From Desmodus rotundus (lineage: Eukaryota > Chordata > Mammalia > Chiroptera > Phyllostomidae), in the NCBI RefSeq assembly GCF_022682495.2, contig NC_071388.1, positions 29,620,139 through 29,684,138 of the forward strand: 64,000 nucleotides of DNA, written 5' to 3'. Under the pieces are notes generated by a model that saw only the letters and a list, made by a program, of their open reading frames with translations, had not been told where the DNA came from and made no database searches. A program made the translations under genes and the position numbers. Shown here one piece after another: positions 39,501-54,500 of this stretch (positions within the stretch are counted from its first letter, which is position 1; each line of letters begins with the position of its first letter).

Positions 39501-42500
39501 CTTTATTTATTTACTATAGAGTTTATTAATTAATCAAATCATACTGTTACTGAATATTATTTAGCTAAATAAGGAACATTTATAATAGTTTGGTATATAC
39601 GATGAAAGACAAAATCTCATAATTACACAATAAAAACCATTAGATTCACATAGCTTAAAACAAGAAAAATAAACTGTCAATTGCAAAGATACTACACACG
39701 TGTTTGAGTAGAAACAAATAATTTAAGAAGTAGTTAACAATATAAGGTAAAGTATAATCATTTGTATGTGAGTAAACACCTTTAAACACATAAGAAACCT
39801 AAGAATACACATGACACCAAAATCTCATTTCAAAAGGAAGTTACGGGTATGGCTCAGAAATCTCACAGATCCTGAGATTTTTGGAATTTTCTTTTAAGAT
39901 GGCATTTAAGAATCATCATACAACGCTTAAGAGTTAATAAACTGAGTCAAAGAATTTTTATTTTACTGTTCAGAAGGGGCCACACTTCCAAATGCTAAAA
40001 ATAACCTCTGCCCAATGTCATTGAAGTCACCCTGTCTGCCGTTCTGACAGCAGCCTTCAGGGCCAACAGGGGGCAGTCACACAGCACTGGTAGTTTATGC
40101 TGGAGAAGAATGAGATTTATTTGTTGGACAGAATTGCCCAGTATTTCCAAAATTGGGGACGAACTGTTTTAAAAAAACATGTCAGAAAATTGTTAGGTTG
40201 GTCCACAGGCCATCTGATGTCTGAATTTACCTGCAATTGTCATCCTAATACTGGAATAACCACGTTCTAAGTTATGAGAAGGAAGTAAGTTTAGTCTTTC
40301 ATTTTTATCAGAAACAAAGAATCTTTCAAGTCCTTGGTATCGTTCCGTTATAGGCTTACTTCTGCAGGCTATTTCTTGTAACAACTAGGAAACAAAATAT
40401 TCAACAAAATTAAGTTTATTTTACCTCATCAACACAAAACAGCACATTCATTTATTGAGCACCTACTACATTCTTAGCATGGATTCTGCCCTCATCAAGT
40501 TGAAGTTCTACTGGTGGAGACATGAATAATAACATTTATATATGGCAAGTTTTAAGAAATGTACAATTTCATAATAATATGAAACCACAATTACATAATA
40601 ATATGAAAGTTGCCATCCACCCAAGGAGTGTCAGAGTTCATGAAACAAAGTTTCCCTTTCTCCTTTCCTTCCTTTATTTTCTTTCCTCAATGTCTTTGCA
40701 CAGACGTTATCTGGAAAACCGAATCCCTCTCATACCCTGTGTTTTCAAACTAGTATTTTTTTCTGTACATAAAATAATTTTAAAGATGAAAGTAAAATAT
40801 CAAAGGGAATAGATCTGATCAGATCACGGTCACAGACAGAGTCCAAATTAACAAAATATTCATCATGAAGCAAATGGGACACGGAGGCAGGAGCAAGCTA
40901 AGTAATTGGAGGAGTTTATATGTCTAGAAACTAGCTGACTTAAGTTTTGAATATAGGGCCATTTCACTTGACACCTAGGCTTATTCCATCACCCAATGAA
41001 TTAGTTTTTTGATATGTTTTCATCCTAGGGAAGGCTATAATGAGATTAAAAATCTACAGGAGTCTCGTAGGAAAAGATTCGTGATTCAGAAGCAGGAGCT
41101 CCAGATGGGCTTAAAATGTACCAGAGTGGCTATCAGTATTTAAAAGTTCCATAATGGACCTAATGAATGCCTCAATGCAGTCTGTTCAAGGAGATAGCCA
41201 ATGCAAAGAAAATTATTATAACTCTATTAAAATGTATAAATCATACAAATGGTAAAATGTTACAAAACCAAGTTAGTGACCAATAAATTATCTCCCTCAA
41301 AGACAAGTCCAAGTCCACTCTAACCCATCTTCACTGGTTCTCCCAAACACTGAAAAACCAATCCACAGAACCCCTTCAGCCCCAGTGGAGTTCGTATTTG
41401 GATTAGGCAATTGCAAATCTGGATGGGTTTACAAGCCTTGGCTGATAAGCAAGAACAATAAGAGCAGGTCTGTTTGTTTTACCAAATTCACAAAGTAAAT
41501 ATTGGTTGCTTCAGAACCAGAACCAAGAGCCCCTGATTAGACCGTGTTCTTCCCGGCCCCTGACCCTACCTCACTGCTGCTTGTTAATACTTAATTCCAT
41601 AGGAGGTTCCACCTTTATGAAGAACTCAGTTTCTGAAAACTGAAGTGCAAAATGAACTGTCTTACACTCAATTTGGAAGTCAATAAATGTCATTGGTAAA
41701 AATTGCTCCTATTGCCCCCTCTTGAATTTTCCACCAGAACACAACAGATTTTAAAGTAGTTTCTGCTCAGGGAATGGCTTCTACGAGGGCAGGAGGAACA
41801 CACAAATAGTGTGTGTAGTCAGTAGGGATGAAAAGAAAGCATATTATTTATAAAGCACTGTGCTCTATGATGCATTACCAATTTTTTTACAATAGTAGCA
41901 TGAGAGATCAAAATATGATTAGTAGCTTTTTAACATTTCACTTTAAATTATGAAATACTTTACATAGATATGAACAACACATGATTCAACTTGATCACAC
42001 AATGTAAAATCAGTACTTTGAAAGATTTGCTTCAGATTTCTAAACCAAAAATAGATATTAATCTTTATATATCTAACTAATTGTATTTCACTGAAGTTGA
42101 CATACTCTATTCCAATAATATTTTGGACTATTACCACATTTGAGTGTATCCATAAAGAGTTATAAACATCGTAAATGTTTCCAAAAATGCTATCAAACTA
42201 TATGTATCCTTTTACATTTCAATTTTAACATCATATTTTGAGATATATCCATGTTAATAAAAGTAGTTCGATTTTATTTATTTCAGCTACTATATTACTT
42301 TCTATTAGGATATGAATTACCACAGTTTATGTACCTGTGAGTTTTGCCAAATGCCTTTTATTAGGTTCCAGAAGATGATGTCTCCCCCTAGGACGAAGGT
42401 CAGGTAGACCTATGCCCAGTAAAAAAGAATGGTGTTTCCTATGCTCAGGTTTCCTCTCCTACAACATGACATGCTGCATGTCCAGGGGTCACCCAGCCCT

Positions 42501-45500
42501 CTTCCTAATGCCCTGTGGGAACTAGAAGATGGGAGGTCTTGTTTGTTCTGACCACAGAAGTTCAATCTATGATCCACTGTTTTCTGCACTGAGAGATGGG
42601 AGAGAGCAGCTCATCTGCAGTGAGGGTTTATTGGGGGGAAGCTATTATTATCTAAGCTTTGGGAATGTCTTCCCAGAAGGAACTGGAATTTAGTTTTGTC
42701 AGATACATTCAGGGTATACAAAGACAGGCATGGGTTAACATTAATACTAATTTCATGCCCGGAGATTCCAAGCAGGAAATGTACACTCAAACTCAACCTA
42801 TGCTAATGGAAAGAAAACTCAAGATATCTATTTTCCAAATTAGATATCTTATTGACCTGGCCCAGATCCCCACAGAAATCAGTTTCCTTTCATCTTCTTG
42901 CATCTGTGAATATGTCTCCTGGTGAAGTCCTTCAGAGACTAGCAGACTATTAGGGATCTAAGGTTCTGCACAGGTCTCAGTTCTAATTTCACACTTCAAA
43001 AGGAACAAGGCCTGTCACAAAGTGGGCACAGAAATCCAATCCCCAAGTAGAAGCCACAGCAGCTCAACATTCAGTCTGATTTTTGGTACCACCTTCAGTT
43101 TAAGTGCTGTGGAGATTCACTTCATATGACTTTAAAGGATTGTTCAAATGTTTAACTTCCCAATTTCCAAAGAATTTGACATTTGTCTTGCTCAATTACC
43201 TGAGTTTATTATAGATAACACTATTAGTTAATATTTTCAGTATGTAGAACAGAAATTTATATGTAGTTTTAAAATTTGGCAATAATGCAATAATGAACTA
43301 GTTTACCTTTTTCCTGAAGAAACAAAATCTTCACCCCTATTTCTTTATTAGCCATGTTCCTTTAAATCCTATACTTACAGCAATCCACAAAAACTCATTC
43401 TATCTACATATGTGCCTTTTTTTCACTTTAACCAGTGACTATACAGTGAAATAACTAGAAAGGATTTATTACACTAAATTATTCATAATAGCGCATGCCA
43501 TTTAGAAAGGTAACAGCACTCTTACTATGGTGCATGAGATGGGCCTTAAAGTTTTACTTGTTATAGAAGCCATTTATTAAAATGGCATTTGCCATATTAG
43601 AATCTGTCCTGTAAGTCATTAACAACCTTTCCCATATAACTCAAACTTCAACTACCTCATGATTATATATGGTAGCACATTCTAACTTCAGTAAGTAATA
43701 TTTAAGAATATATTGTGTGAGTATAAATTTTCTTATGTTTCCTATAAACTTTTTAATATAACAAACATAATAGAAATTTACCAGTGGTGACTCCATGGTT
43801 TTTGAATCTTCACAGTCTGGCCTCTCAGGAAGATTGCCAAATTCCAATGATTCTTCGGTGTCCTGTGACAGTTTCTCCTTAGTGGAAGATGTTTCTAAAT
43901 CTACACTTGGCAAAGAATCCTTGCTCTCAAATGATATGCAGGAATTATCCAACTTCTGATTACTTTCCATATCTTTTATACTTTTCTCTTTGAAATGCCT
44001 TTCAAAGAAGCTGCTTTCCCTTAATTTTTCAGCAGTAGGAGAATAAACATCAGGGTCGACATCTTTATCTGATGTTGTATTTGAAGTTCCTGCTGTCAAA
44101 AACACACATTTATAAAAGTTAACTAAATACATTTAAACAAATAAACTGATTAATCTGTTCCTAACCCAAATGCTCTGTGGCGTAAACCTGTATCGTTAAA
44201 CACTATTTTATTAACATTTTTATACTGAGTTCTCAGTGTTAAATTACTATTACGCAGTTTTTGTTCATAAATGATAATCATGATTTACTTAGGCATTCAA
44301 ATCTTAATGAGCTAAAGACTAACGGAGGGAAGCATGAATTTATTTTTTAATGAAATCTTGAAATTGATGCAAACTTTTATTCAGCCCATGGTTTAATTTC
44401 TACTTTCCTACCTCCTCTCTCTCACTCAAATTTTACAACAGCAATTTAAAGGAAGTAATGCGGAGGCGATCTTATTTCCACATTTCAGCCTCTCTTCCTG
44501 AGCATGCTAGTGACAAGGAGAGGGCAAAGGGAGGTCTGCCGGATAAAAGAGCAGTAGTTGGGGCACACAGAATGTCTAGGCTGGGACACCTCCCTCTGGA
44601 ACGCTACAAAAGGAGCAAGATTTTATTAGTCACCACCTCATCATGTCAGCTTTTCATAGGTCACACGGTTTCCATCACTGGTTTCAATCTGGCTGCACAA
44701 TGGATTCATCAGGAGGTACTCTTTAAAATTGTCAGTGTGTGGGCCTGACCCCAGACCAACTGAGTCACTCTATTGTCTTTTGTAAGTTTGTTCCTTTTCC
44801 CTCTGCCAATTATCTGGGTGATTATAATGTGCAACCTGGGTTGTGAAACATTGGTCTATATTTTCTGAAGAGTAAAAATTATTGAATAATTTTTGCACTA
44901 TATTGCTTTCATTTTAAATAAAAAATATTTATACCATTTTCCAGATTTAATACAGCTTCATCTGATTATCCCGTATTCTCTTTCCAATATAAACACTGTA
45001 TCTCTATAAGTATACTGTGTAAAACAGTAGAGGCTAAACCAGTCTCCAGTGGTGTGAATTCTACCTTGCAGGCCGAATGACTTGTGACAAGTGTTGATAC
45101 AGCTCGGCAACTGCATGTAGCGTTTATAACGTTCACTTCCAACAACTCCCACCTCTTAAATTGTACAAATACTATGAGAAATGCAATAACTTATGAGTCA
45201 TAGAAATGCTTTAATAAGAAGAATTTTATAAAGGCTATTCAGTTTAATAAAACTTCCACAACAATGCTGTACTTTCCTTCTAAACTTAAATAGAAATTAT
45301 TTTATTGTTGTTGTTGCTTTTTGATAGAAACACCTGCCATTTAGTACATGTGAATGTCTGCGACTAACCACTACAATATTTTTTCAAGGTGGCAAAATTC
45401 TATTATTAGGATCTTTTGCTGAACAGGAAACAAAATAGCCGCTTATTAATGTTTAAAATGTGATGAAGAAAGTAGAGGCATTATTTAATTTAGCTTATTT

Positions 45501-48500
45501 ATTAGAAGCCCTGTTAAGTCATAAAAATTAGATATCTTAGTTTAACATTCATAAATCAATTTAATTCATCACATCATGTTAAGGAAGAAAAATCACAGGA
45601 TCATATCAGTCAATACGGAAAATGCACAAAAAAATCTAATACCCATTTATGATTAAAAAAAAAACTCAGCAAACTAGAAATAAAGGAATCCCTCAGTACT
45701 AGAAATCCCTCAACCTGATAAAGACTACCAAAAAAATTATAGTTCACATCATACGTAATAATGAGCAACTAGGAGTTCTACTCCTACAATGAAGAACAAG
45801 GCTAAGTTTTCCCCTCTTACCCCTCCTTTTTAAAGATTGAGCTAGAAATTCTAGCTAATCAATAAAACAAGAAAAGGAAGTAAAAGGTATACAGATTGGA
45901 GAAAGAAATCTGATATTGTTCACATAGGATATGATCATCTGTGTACAAAGTCCAAACGAATGAACAAAAAGAAAGAAATGAAGTGATTACTGCAAAGTTG
46001 CAGGATACGCGGTCAACATACAAAAGTCAATCCCTTTCCTACATACCAACATGAACAAGTGGAATTTGAAGTCAGCGTCATACCATTTGCATTAGCACAC
46101 AAACAAATGAAATACTTCAGCATAAATCTAAAAAACTATGTACAGGTCTATATGAGAAAACTAGAAATCTCTGATTAAAGAAATTAAAGAACTAAATAAA
46201 TATACAGTTCATGTTCATGGTTAGGAAACTTCAATATCATCAAGATGTCAGCTTTTCCCAAATTGATCTATAGACACCATGCACTCCCAATCAAAATCTC
46301 AGCAAACTATTTCGTGGATATTGATAAATTTATTCTAAAGATTATATTGAGAGGCAAAAGACTCAGAATAGCCAACACAACATTCAAGGAGAAGGACAAA
46401 GTCAGAAAATTGACAGACACTATATAACTTCAAGAATTACTATATGATTATACTAATAAAGACAATGTGGCATTAGCAAAAGTATAAAAAATAGATCAAT
46501 GAAACAGAATAGGGAATCTATAAATAGACCCACATAAATACAGTCAGCCCATCTTTGACCAAAGAACAAAGGCAATACACTGGTGAAAAAAAAAATCACC
46601 TTTTCAATGAATATTGCTGGAACAACTGGACCACCACATGCCCAAAAAATTAAGCTGGACACAGGCCCTACACCCTTCACAGAAATTAACTAAAAATAAA
46701 GGGTAGACCTAAATGTAAAATGCAAAGCTATGAAACTCCTAGAACAGTGGAGAAAATGTAGGTCATACTGAGTATCATGGTGACCTTTTCAAACACAACA
46801 CAGAAGGCAGAATCCAGAAAGAAATAACTGATAAGCTGGACTTTATTAAAAGTAAAAATGCCTGTTCTATAAAAGACACTGGCAAGAAAATAAGAAGTGA
46901 AGCTACAGACAGACTTGGAGAAAACATTTGCAAAATATGTATCTAGTGAAGTACTGTTATCCAAAATATACAAAAGAACCCTTAAATCTCAACAGTAAGA
47001 ATGACTGACTCTTCAGTCATCCTGACAACCCAACTAAAAAATGGGCCAAGAACCTTAATAGACACCTCATCAAAGAAGATATATTGGCCCTGGCTGGTCA
47101 GGCTCAGTGGATTGAGCGCCAGCCTGCAAACCACTGGCTGGTTCAATTCCCTGTCTGGTCACATGCCTGGGTTGTGGGCCAGGCCCCCAGTATAGGGTGT
47201 GCAAGAGGCAACCACACATTAATGTTTTTCTCCTACTCTTTCTCACTCCCTTCCTTTAAAAATGAATAAATAAAAGAAAATATATTGATGGAAAATAAGC
47301 ATATGAAAAGAAGTTCAAGATCATAAACCTCTAGGGAACTGCAGCTAAAAACAACAATGAAATACCAGAACACAATTATTAGAAGGGCAAAAATCTGAAA
47401 CGCCAGCAACGTCAGATGCTGACAAGAACATGGAGAACAGAAACAGTCATTCATTGCTGGTGGGAATGCAAAATGGTGCAGCCACTTTGGAAGACAGTTT
47501 AGTGATCTCTTACACAACCAAATATGTACAACATGTGATCCAACAATCATACTTCTTGATATTACCCAAATGAGGAGAACATGTAGGTCCAAACAAAAAC
47601 ACACATATAGATATTTATAACAGCTTTATTCATAATTGCCAAAACTTGGAAATAACCAAGATGGTTTTCAATAAGTGCACATACAAGTGTAAATAAATTG
47701 TGCTAAATTCAGACAATGGAATTTCAGCACTAAAAATAAATGAGCTATCAAGCCATAATAAAATGTGGAAACACCTTTAAATGCATGTCACTAAGTGAAA
47801 TTTGAAGGCTGCATATTGCACTGCATATGATTCCACCTATATAACATTCTGGAAAAAGGCAAAACTATGGAGACAGTAAAAAATATTAGTGGTAGCGAGG
47901 GGTTAGGAAGAAAGGAGGTCTGAGAAGGCAGAGCACAAAGGATTTTCAGAGCAGTTAAAACTGTTTTGTATGAAACTGTAATGCTGGGTACATGTCATTA
48001 TACCCATCGAGTGTGCAACCAAGACTGAACCCTAATGTAAACTATGGATATATGGTGGTAACAATGTATCAGTGCATGCTTGTTGATTGACAATGCACTA
48101 CTACTCTGGTTCAAGATGTTGCTAATGAGTTAAGCTGTGAATTTGTGGCAGCAAAGGGTAAATGGGAACTCTATACTTCCTGCTCAATTTTGCTGCGAAC
48201 CTAAATCTGCTCTAACAGTCTATTTACATAAATTAAGTATCTTTAAAGTATCACTCAATAGACATTTAAAGTCAGCCTTTTCCCATAAGTAACTGAAACA
48301 CCATGCTCCATGTAAATCAAAACATACCTTCTGGATGAGATTGAGAGTCCTCCAAAGTCCTAAACTCTGGTTTGGGTATATTTTCAGCCAGTTTTCTTCT
48401 GAGTCCTAAATTTTCTGGGTCTAAATAAATAGTAAAATAGTCAAAGCTTTTATATACTGCAATGCCAATTGATTTTATCAAATTACCAACATTTATTGCT

Positions 48501-51500
48501 AATAATATTAATCAAGGGAAAAGGTTACCTTTTGAGTTATCTTCACAGTAAGAGCTGTTGCTTAGATAAAGATGTAAGAAGTCTGTTTTTCCCTTTGTAA
48601 AAACATGATGCTGAAGGATGTCCTTTTCATATAGAAAAGCATTCTGATAATCATGAAATCTGCAACTTTCATGTTTATGGACAAGCAAAAGAATAGAGTT
48701 GAAAAAAATAATGTTAAAAAAAGTAAAGAGTACCAGTTTATTAACACAAATATAATAAAATCTTAAGGGAATAGGAATATTCATACTGTGTTTTAGCCTT
48801 GCTGTGGGACACGTTGTTAACTACAAGTAACTAAACAGTGTTATGGATTTAAAAGAAATAGGGAACTGGGCCAACACTGATTTAACTACAACATTTTAAC
48901 TGAAAGTTTCTTTTAAAAATATTCTGGAATAAGTTTTGTTCTTTATATTCTTTCTTAAAATGATGGAGAGTTATCTTTCAAGCACATTGAAATCTGATGA
49001 AATCAGGGGTTTTTTGATTCAATTTATTGGGGTAACATTGGTTAATAAAATTAAATAGGTTTTGGGTATACAATTCCATAATACATCTTCTGTATAATGT
49101 ATTGGGTTTACCGCCCCAAGTCAAGTCTCCTTCCATCAAATCAAAGCTTTATACTTAAACTTTTAATTGTTCATCAATGAACTGTAAGATTTAAAATGTC
49201 ATGTGTGGTATTTGTTCTATTTTTAATGATGATTACTATATATAAGCACTGTTACAATTTAACATTTTCTATTGAGTAATATATTGAATAATGTCTGATA
49301 GTTTTGTAAACTCTATATAGTACCATCATAAAAACTCATGGATTACGCTTAATCAAAAAGGTCTTCTTGTATTGTCACCTATGATTCATTATTTTTCTTA
49401 GAAAATAAGAAGCTCTAAGAGCACCTACAAACTCAAGATGCCCAACTATTGCCAAAGCATGATCAGTAACTTTTTCTGCCTTCTCTAATACCATACATGG
49501 AGATCAAAGCAAAAATGTATAATAAGATATGTAAAAATCAAATTAAAAAGCAGAAGTGCCTTTCGTTAGGGGTACAGTAATGGATAAAAACCTCTTATTT
49601 ACAACCAGAAGGTTGTCTACTACTTGCTGACAAAATGTCAACTGTCAAAAGCACTTTTGCAGCCAGATATCTGGGTCTATGTGTCTAATCATGGGGCTTT
49701 GCAGGTCCGAGTGCATCGCAAAAGCCCATTGCTGCTCCAAAATACTGACAGGGGCCTAAGTGGATCTGAACATATAAGCAAAGAATTGACATTGGGGTTA
49801 CTTAGTAGAAACTTCATTTTGCTGTTTAACCAATTTAACACTTTGTAGTCAAAACATCTGAAATCCTAGCTAAAGTTTCAACAGTGAAGGGGACTTAAAG
49901 TAATTTTTAACATTACTAACAAACACAGCTAGATGTTATCTTCCATTTGGAAATGACAAAATTCTACAAAATTTGCAAAGTGAACCATTATACTTAATTT
50001 GTTAATTACACAGTAAAATGGAAGTAATCTATAATTTGGGAGCTCTTTTGATCTCTTAAATTAATCCTTAATAATATCTGTTTGATTTAGGGTTCATAGC
50101 AAATTAAAGTGAGAAAAATTCAGTTATCTTTGAAAATGAACACAGCTCATATGAAATATATTATCCTTGGTCAGCAATTTCAAACAATAATAATTCCTAA
50201 ATTCATTGGCATGTATTAAATAATCCAGATGTTATGTAAGTATATAAATATATCATTGTGGACAAATTTCAAATTGTTGAATGATGACAAATATTAGCAA
50301 TATTGTACCCAAATTTAAACACAGCTTTAATAAAATAGACTCTAACATAAAGCTATTTGTTTTTTACATTATATATTTCTCATTTAAAATGATACTTGCT
50401 TTTGGTGGGTTTTTAATAAGCCTCAAAGGTGAATCAGAAAGGCCTTACCTTTGCTGACTGTCTGCAACAGCTAATTCAACTTTGTAAGGTACGATGTTTC
50501 CTCGTTCTTCAAATTCCTCTTTGTAAGTCTAATTGAATGCATGTTGTGTAATATTAGTATATTCAATAAATATGCTACATATTAACCAGCTAACTTGCGG
50601 GTAATATTTAGAGAAGTTTCTTAAATAATGTCATGAGCTCTCTGACTATATGTCATAGATCATGAGTTTCTAGAAGAACCCAACAAATTCAACAGATATT
50701 GGCTGAGGGCATTTGCTCTGTCAGTCATTTTATTGTTACTCTCACACTCAGAACCAACGGTGACAACTGTTGTTTTGTTTCGTAACTACTAAGTGCCCAG
50801 TAGATTATTGACCGAGATGTTTTAGTTCTCTGGCCAGCGTGTTACAAGCTTACCATGTACATAAAGAATTAGTAATAAGCACACACACACATATATGTGT
50901 GTGTGTGCATATTTATTTTGCTCAATAGCTAACATTTGTCCGGAGGAGAAATAAAACTGTTGGTCGGTGCACACGAACACACATGTGCACGCACACATCA
51001 GGGGCTGGTAACCTAAGGAAGAAAGTAGTATTAAAGAGGTGTCTCCTACATTCTAGGACTTTTCCTTGACAACCACAGTAATAGAAATACTGAGGATAAG
51101 CGGTGTATTCAACTAGTAGGTGACTAGAAAGCCAGAAATATACTAAGTTGGTCACAACTTGAACTTTCAGCCTGGAGCTCTAGCTCTAACTGGCTCTAGC
51201 TTTAGCTGATCCTACTTGTTGTCTTCTAGAGATTTGTATTCAAGTAATTATTATACAAAATTCTAAAGTGTTCACACTATTTTTCCTTTAAATAGGAAGT
51301 AATACTAATGACATTCAAAAAACTAAATGTATACATTTTATTAGATACCATCCTAATCTGTGTTTAAAAGCCTGATAACATAAAAAAACTAAATAAAACA
51401 AACAATAAACTACATTTATACACATAAGTTAAAAGAATAAAATGTCTTCTCATCTCCATACATGCTTCCAAAAAGTGGCTCATTATCAATACAGAAATTG

Positions 51501-54500
51501 ACTATCAGACTAAAATAATACTCTTATTACTATCAGCATGTTAAAATTCAAACACTTACAAATTTCCTATTAAATTATGTTGAATTATGAAAGAAAGTTT
51601 ATTGCAAATAAAGTGTGGTTGTAACTATTGTTATGAAATTGCTGTTTGTTAAGTAACACGAGTGGTCACTGTGCACTTACATCATCCAGTTCGACTATTT
51701 TTACAGATGTTTCAGGTCTCTCTACTCTATCTTCTTCAACTGGCATAGAAAGCGCTGGGCACTGTACTGTGGCCTCCTCAGCTAGGAAATAAGATTAGAA
51801 AATAATGTAATCAAAGAATATACTTTACCTGATAATTTCCTGTCTTCAAATAACAGAAAAAGTTTTTTAAAAAGTATGTTCTCTTGTGCATGCACACAAA
51901 TATATAAATGCTGTCGATGTTCCTAGTTCAAGTAAAATGCACATTTTCTTAACATTCAGCTTTTAAGTGAAACTATTTAAATTAGGCAAAGTAAATCTGG
52001 AAAGTGGGAAGTATGTATTTTGATTGGAAGATAAAGGGTACATAGTCCAGTTGAGAATGATACAATAAGACAAACAAAAGCAGAGGCTGATTAATCCTTA
52101 GACTATATAATTTGAAATAATTTGAAAATATTTATCACGACTGAACTAACCATCACTGTCTTCATCACTTTCGGGCTGAGAATGCTGTGCCTCAGTAGTG
52201 GTTGTGCATTGAGGTATGAACGTATCTGGTAGCATGTTTTGAAGTTGCTCCAGGGGAGTTCTACAAAACAAGAAGGAAGCAATTAGGAGACGAAAATACA
52301 TTATCTAAAACTTCCCAGACAAAATCTTGATTTATTTCACCAAGGAGTGAGTCTACATAATTAGCAATGAAATCACAGTTATACTTTGAATGTACAGAAG
52401 AAAAGTATGATTGCATAAAAGAACCTTAATCTACTAAAATAATTTTGAAAATCAAATTAGCATCACACAACATTTTTTAATTGTATATCCCACTGTTTTT
52501 TGTTTAGGATGAAAAGTAAAGTTCTAATAGAAGTCAGTGTTCTTGCAAAAGGCACACAAAGCCCATTAAACATATCGCACTATTTGAAAATGAATTTATG
52601 AATGTGTGCTGTGTCTTACATCTTTGGCATTATGTTGATAAGTCTAAGAGAACCTGAAGACATTTTTCCAAGCTTCCATCAAGCCGGAAGGGTCCCATGA
52701 CATGAATGTGAAGTGTTCTTACTGTGGCATCTGTCCCCAATTAATAATGAGGTCTGATATGGCCCATCTCACGCTGAAGGGATTGAAGCACAGGGATTCT
52801 CAGAGGTCAAGAGTGTGCATCTGGCCTCAGAGGTTATTCCCAAATGACGGGAAGCTGCTTACTTTCTAACCAAGAATAAAAGTAGCTGCAGCCCTTGTAG
52901 ACCACACAATCTAATGCAGTCCCCATATAAAGGTCATGTGGCCTTCTTCATAACACTGATAGGTAAAATTGGTACATAACTTACCATGCATCAGGCTCTG
53001 TTCTAACTAATTTGGAGCATTTAATCTTAGAATATACATTAAATAGGCACTAGTGTTATTTTAATTTTACAGATGAAGACATAGAGGCACAAAAAACAAA
53101 CCAACTTGTTCAAAATCATTCAGGTAATAAATGCAGAAGAAGAATTTGAACCCAAAGCATCTGCCTCCCCAAGCCCGTATTTATAACCATTAGTCTACAC
53201 TGCCTTTGTCTCCATCTTCAAAGGCATAAAAAGCTGATAGTTTCCTGGCAATCTACAGTTACGTTCATGTTCCCAACACAGGATATGCATATATCAGAAC
53301 ACCCCAAAATATTTACTTTATGCAGCTTTGTGTCTTGACAAATTTGATGAGCATATCATTTTACATCCATAATTTAATTAAGTGATGAAAATATTGAAGA
53401 GTAAAGATCAAAGACAAATTGGTACCTGGCCATCAGAAATCTCTTTCCAATTTGACATGGATATACTGTATTAAAATTCAATCACAGATTCATGTAAGTG
53501 TATTATTATCCAAATACTTCTTCATGAAGTGCAAATGTCTGATTTTACGAGTAAAGACTTGAACCAAAGACTTACAGAGTCTAGGTAGTAAAGCACAGGA
53601 GTTAAGAACCCCTATAGATTGTTTATTATAAACTCACTATTTTCAAGATGAGAAAATGTAGGCCAAGAAAATTTAAGTGATTTGCTCATGAGCAAATAAC
53701 CAGTTAGTGAATAAACTAAGTCTATTGTGGGTATTGAACCCCTGGCACCCATGCCTTGCTAAAAGATTAAGCCACATAAATAAAGGATAAATATACAAGA
53801 TATTTTAAAATAGGATTATGTAAAAACTTAAATTGAACATTGAGGACATGTGTGATGAGTGGTTGTAAAGGTATTCTGTGAATTTGTTAAGCTGTTTGCC
53901 TCACAATCATCAAGGAAGATCATTTTTAAATGCAGCATCCATCTCTTGTCCATCCTTTAAAACACTGATTTTTAGATTCATCTGGGGTTAGGTAGAGGAA
54001 TCAGTATTCAAAAAACTTGCCCGGGGTACTCCTGATAATGAACTAGAACTGATAATTAAATGTACTGAAAAGAGTAGGGGAATTTGAGTGGGAAAACCAG
54101 CTAACTGCTAATATTCACCCTTAAAATACTCTAAATTCAAATCATATACTTCCTGTCATGAAACTTTCCTAGAATTTTAAAGATCTGCTGGAGACATTAA
54201 GATATAGTAAGATCTGTCAACACTTCTATATTGGTTGCACATGAAATAAAAAAAACTTATTCAAATCATAAAAGAAATACAAAAACAAAAATGCAATGGA
54301 ACATATATGCATAAATCTACTATGAAACATGACAGAGGCAAAGATAAAGTCTCAACCATGATCATCATTATCAACAGGGGAAACTTTTCAGAAGCGCAGC
54401 GTCAGAAATGTTGTGATCAATTTATAATCACAAACCTGTAAATGACAAATGGATTGCCCTATACCAGCATCTGAAATTAAGACATAAAGTATTAACTCAA

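Larger units (their letters stand above)
44093..48327 (-). other. ZBBX: ZBBX intron, 4.2 kb
   Basis: Mostly filled by a MER5-like remnant and an old L1 split by a Ves SINE. 44,100-44,660 and 44,870-45,540 show nothing recognisable. Confidence 0.55.

Noticed and set aside
49624..49848. A 74-codon plus-strand frame inside a ZBBX intron.
   Set aside because: No recognised homology, no splice signals in phase, and opposite strand to the gene.
50879..50908. Possible CRISPR-like or attachment palindrome.
   Set aside because: It is a single dinucleotide-repeat palindrome in mammalian intron DNA with no spacer array.
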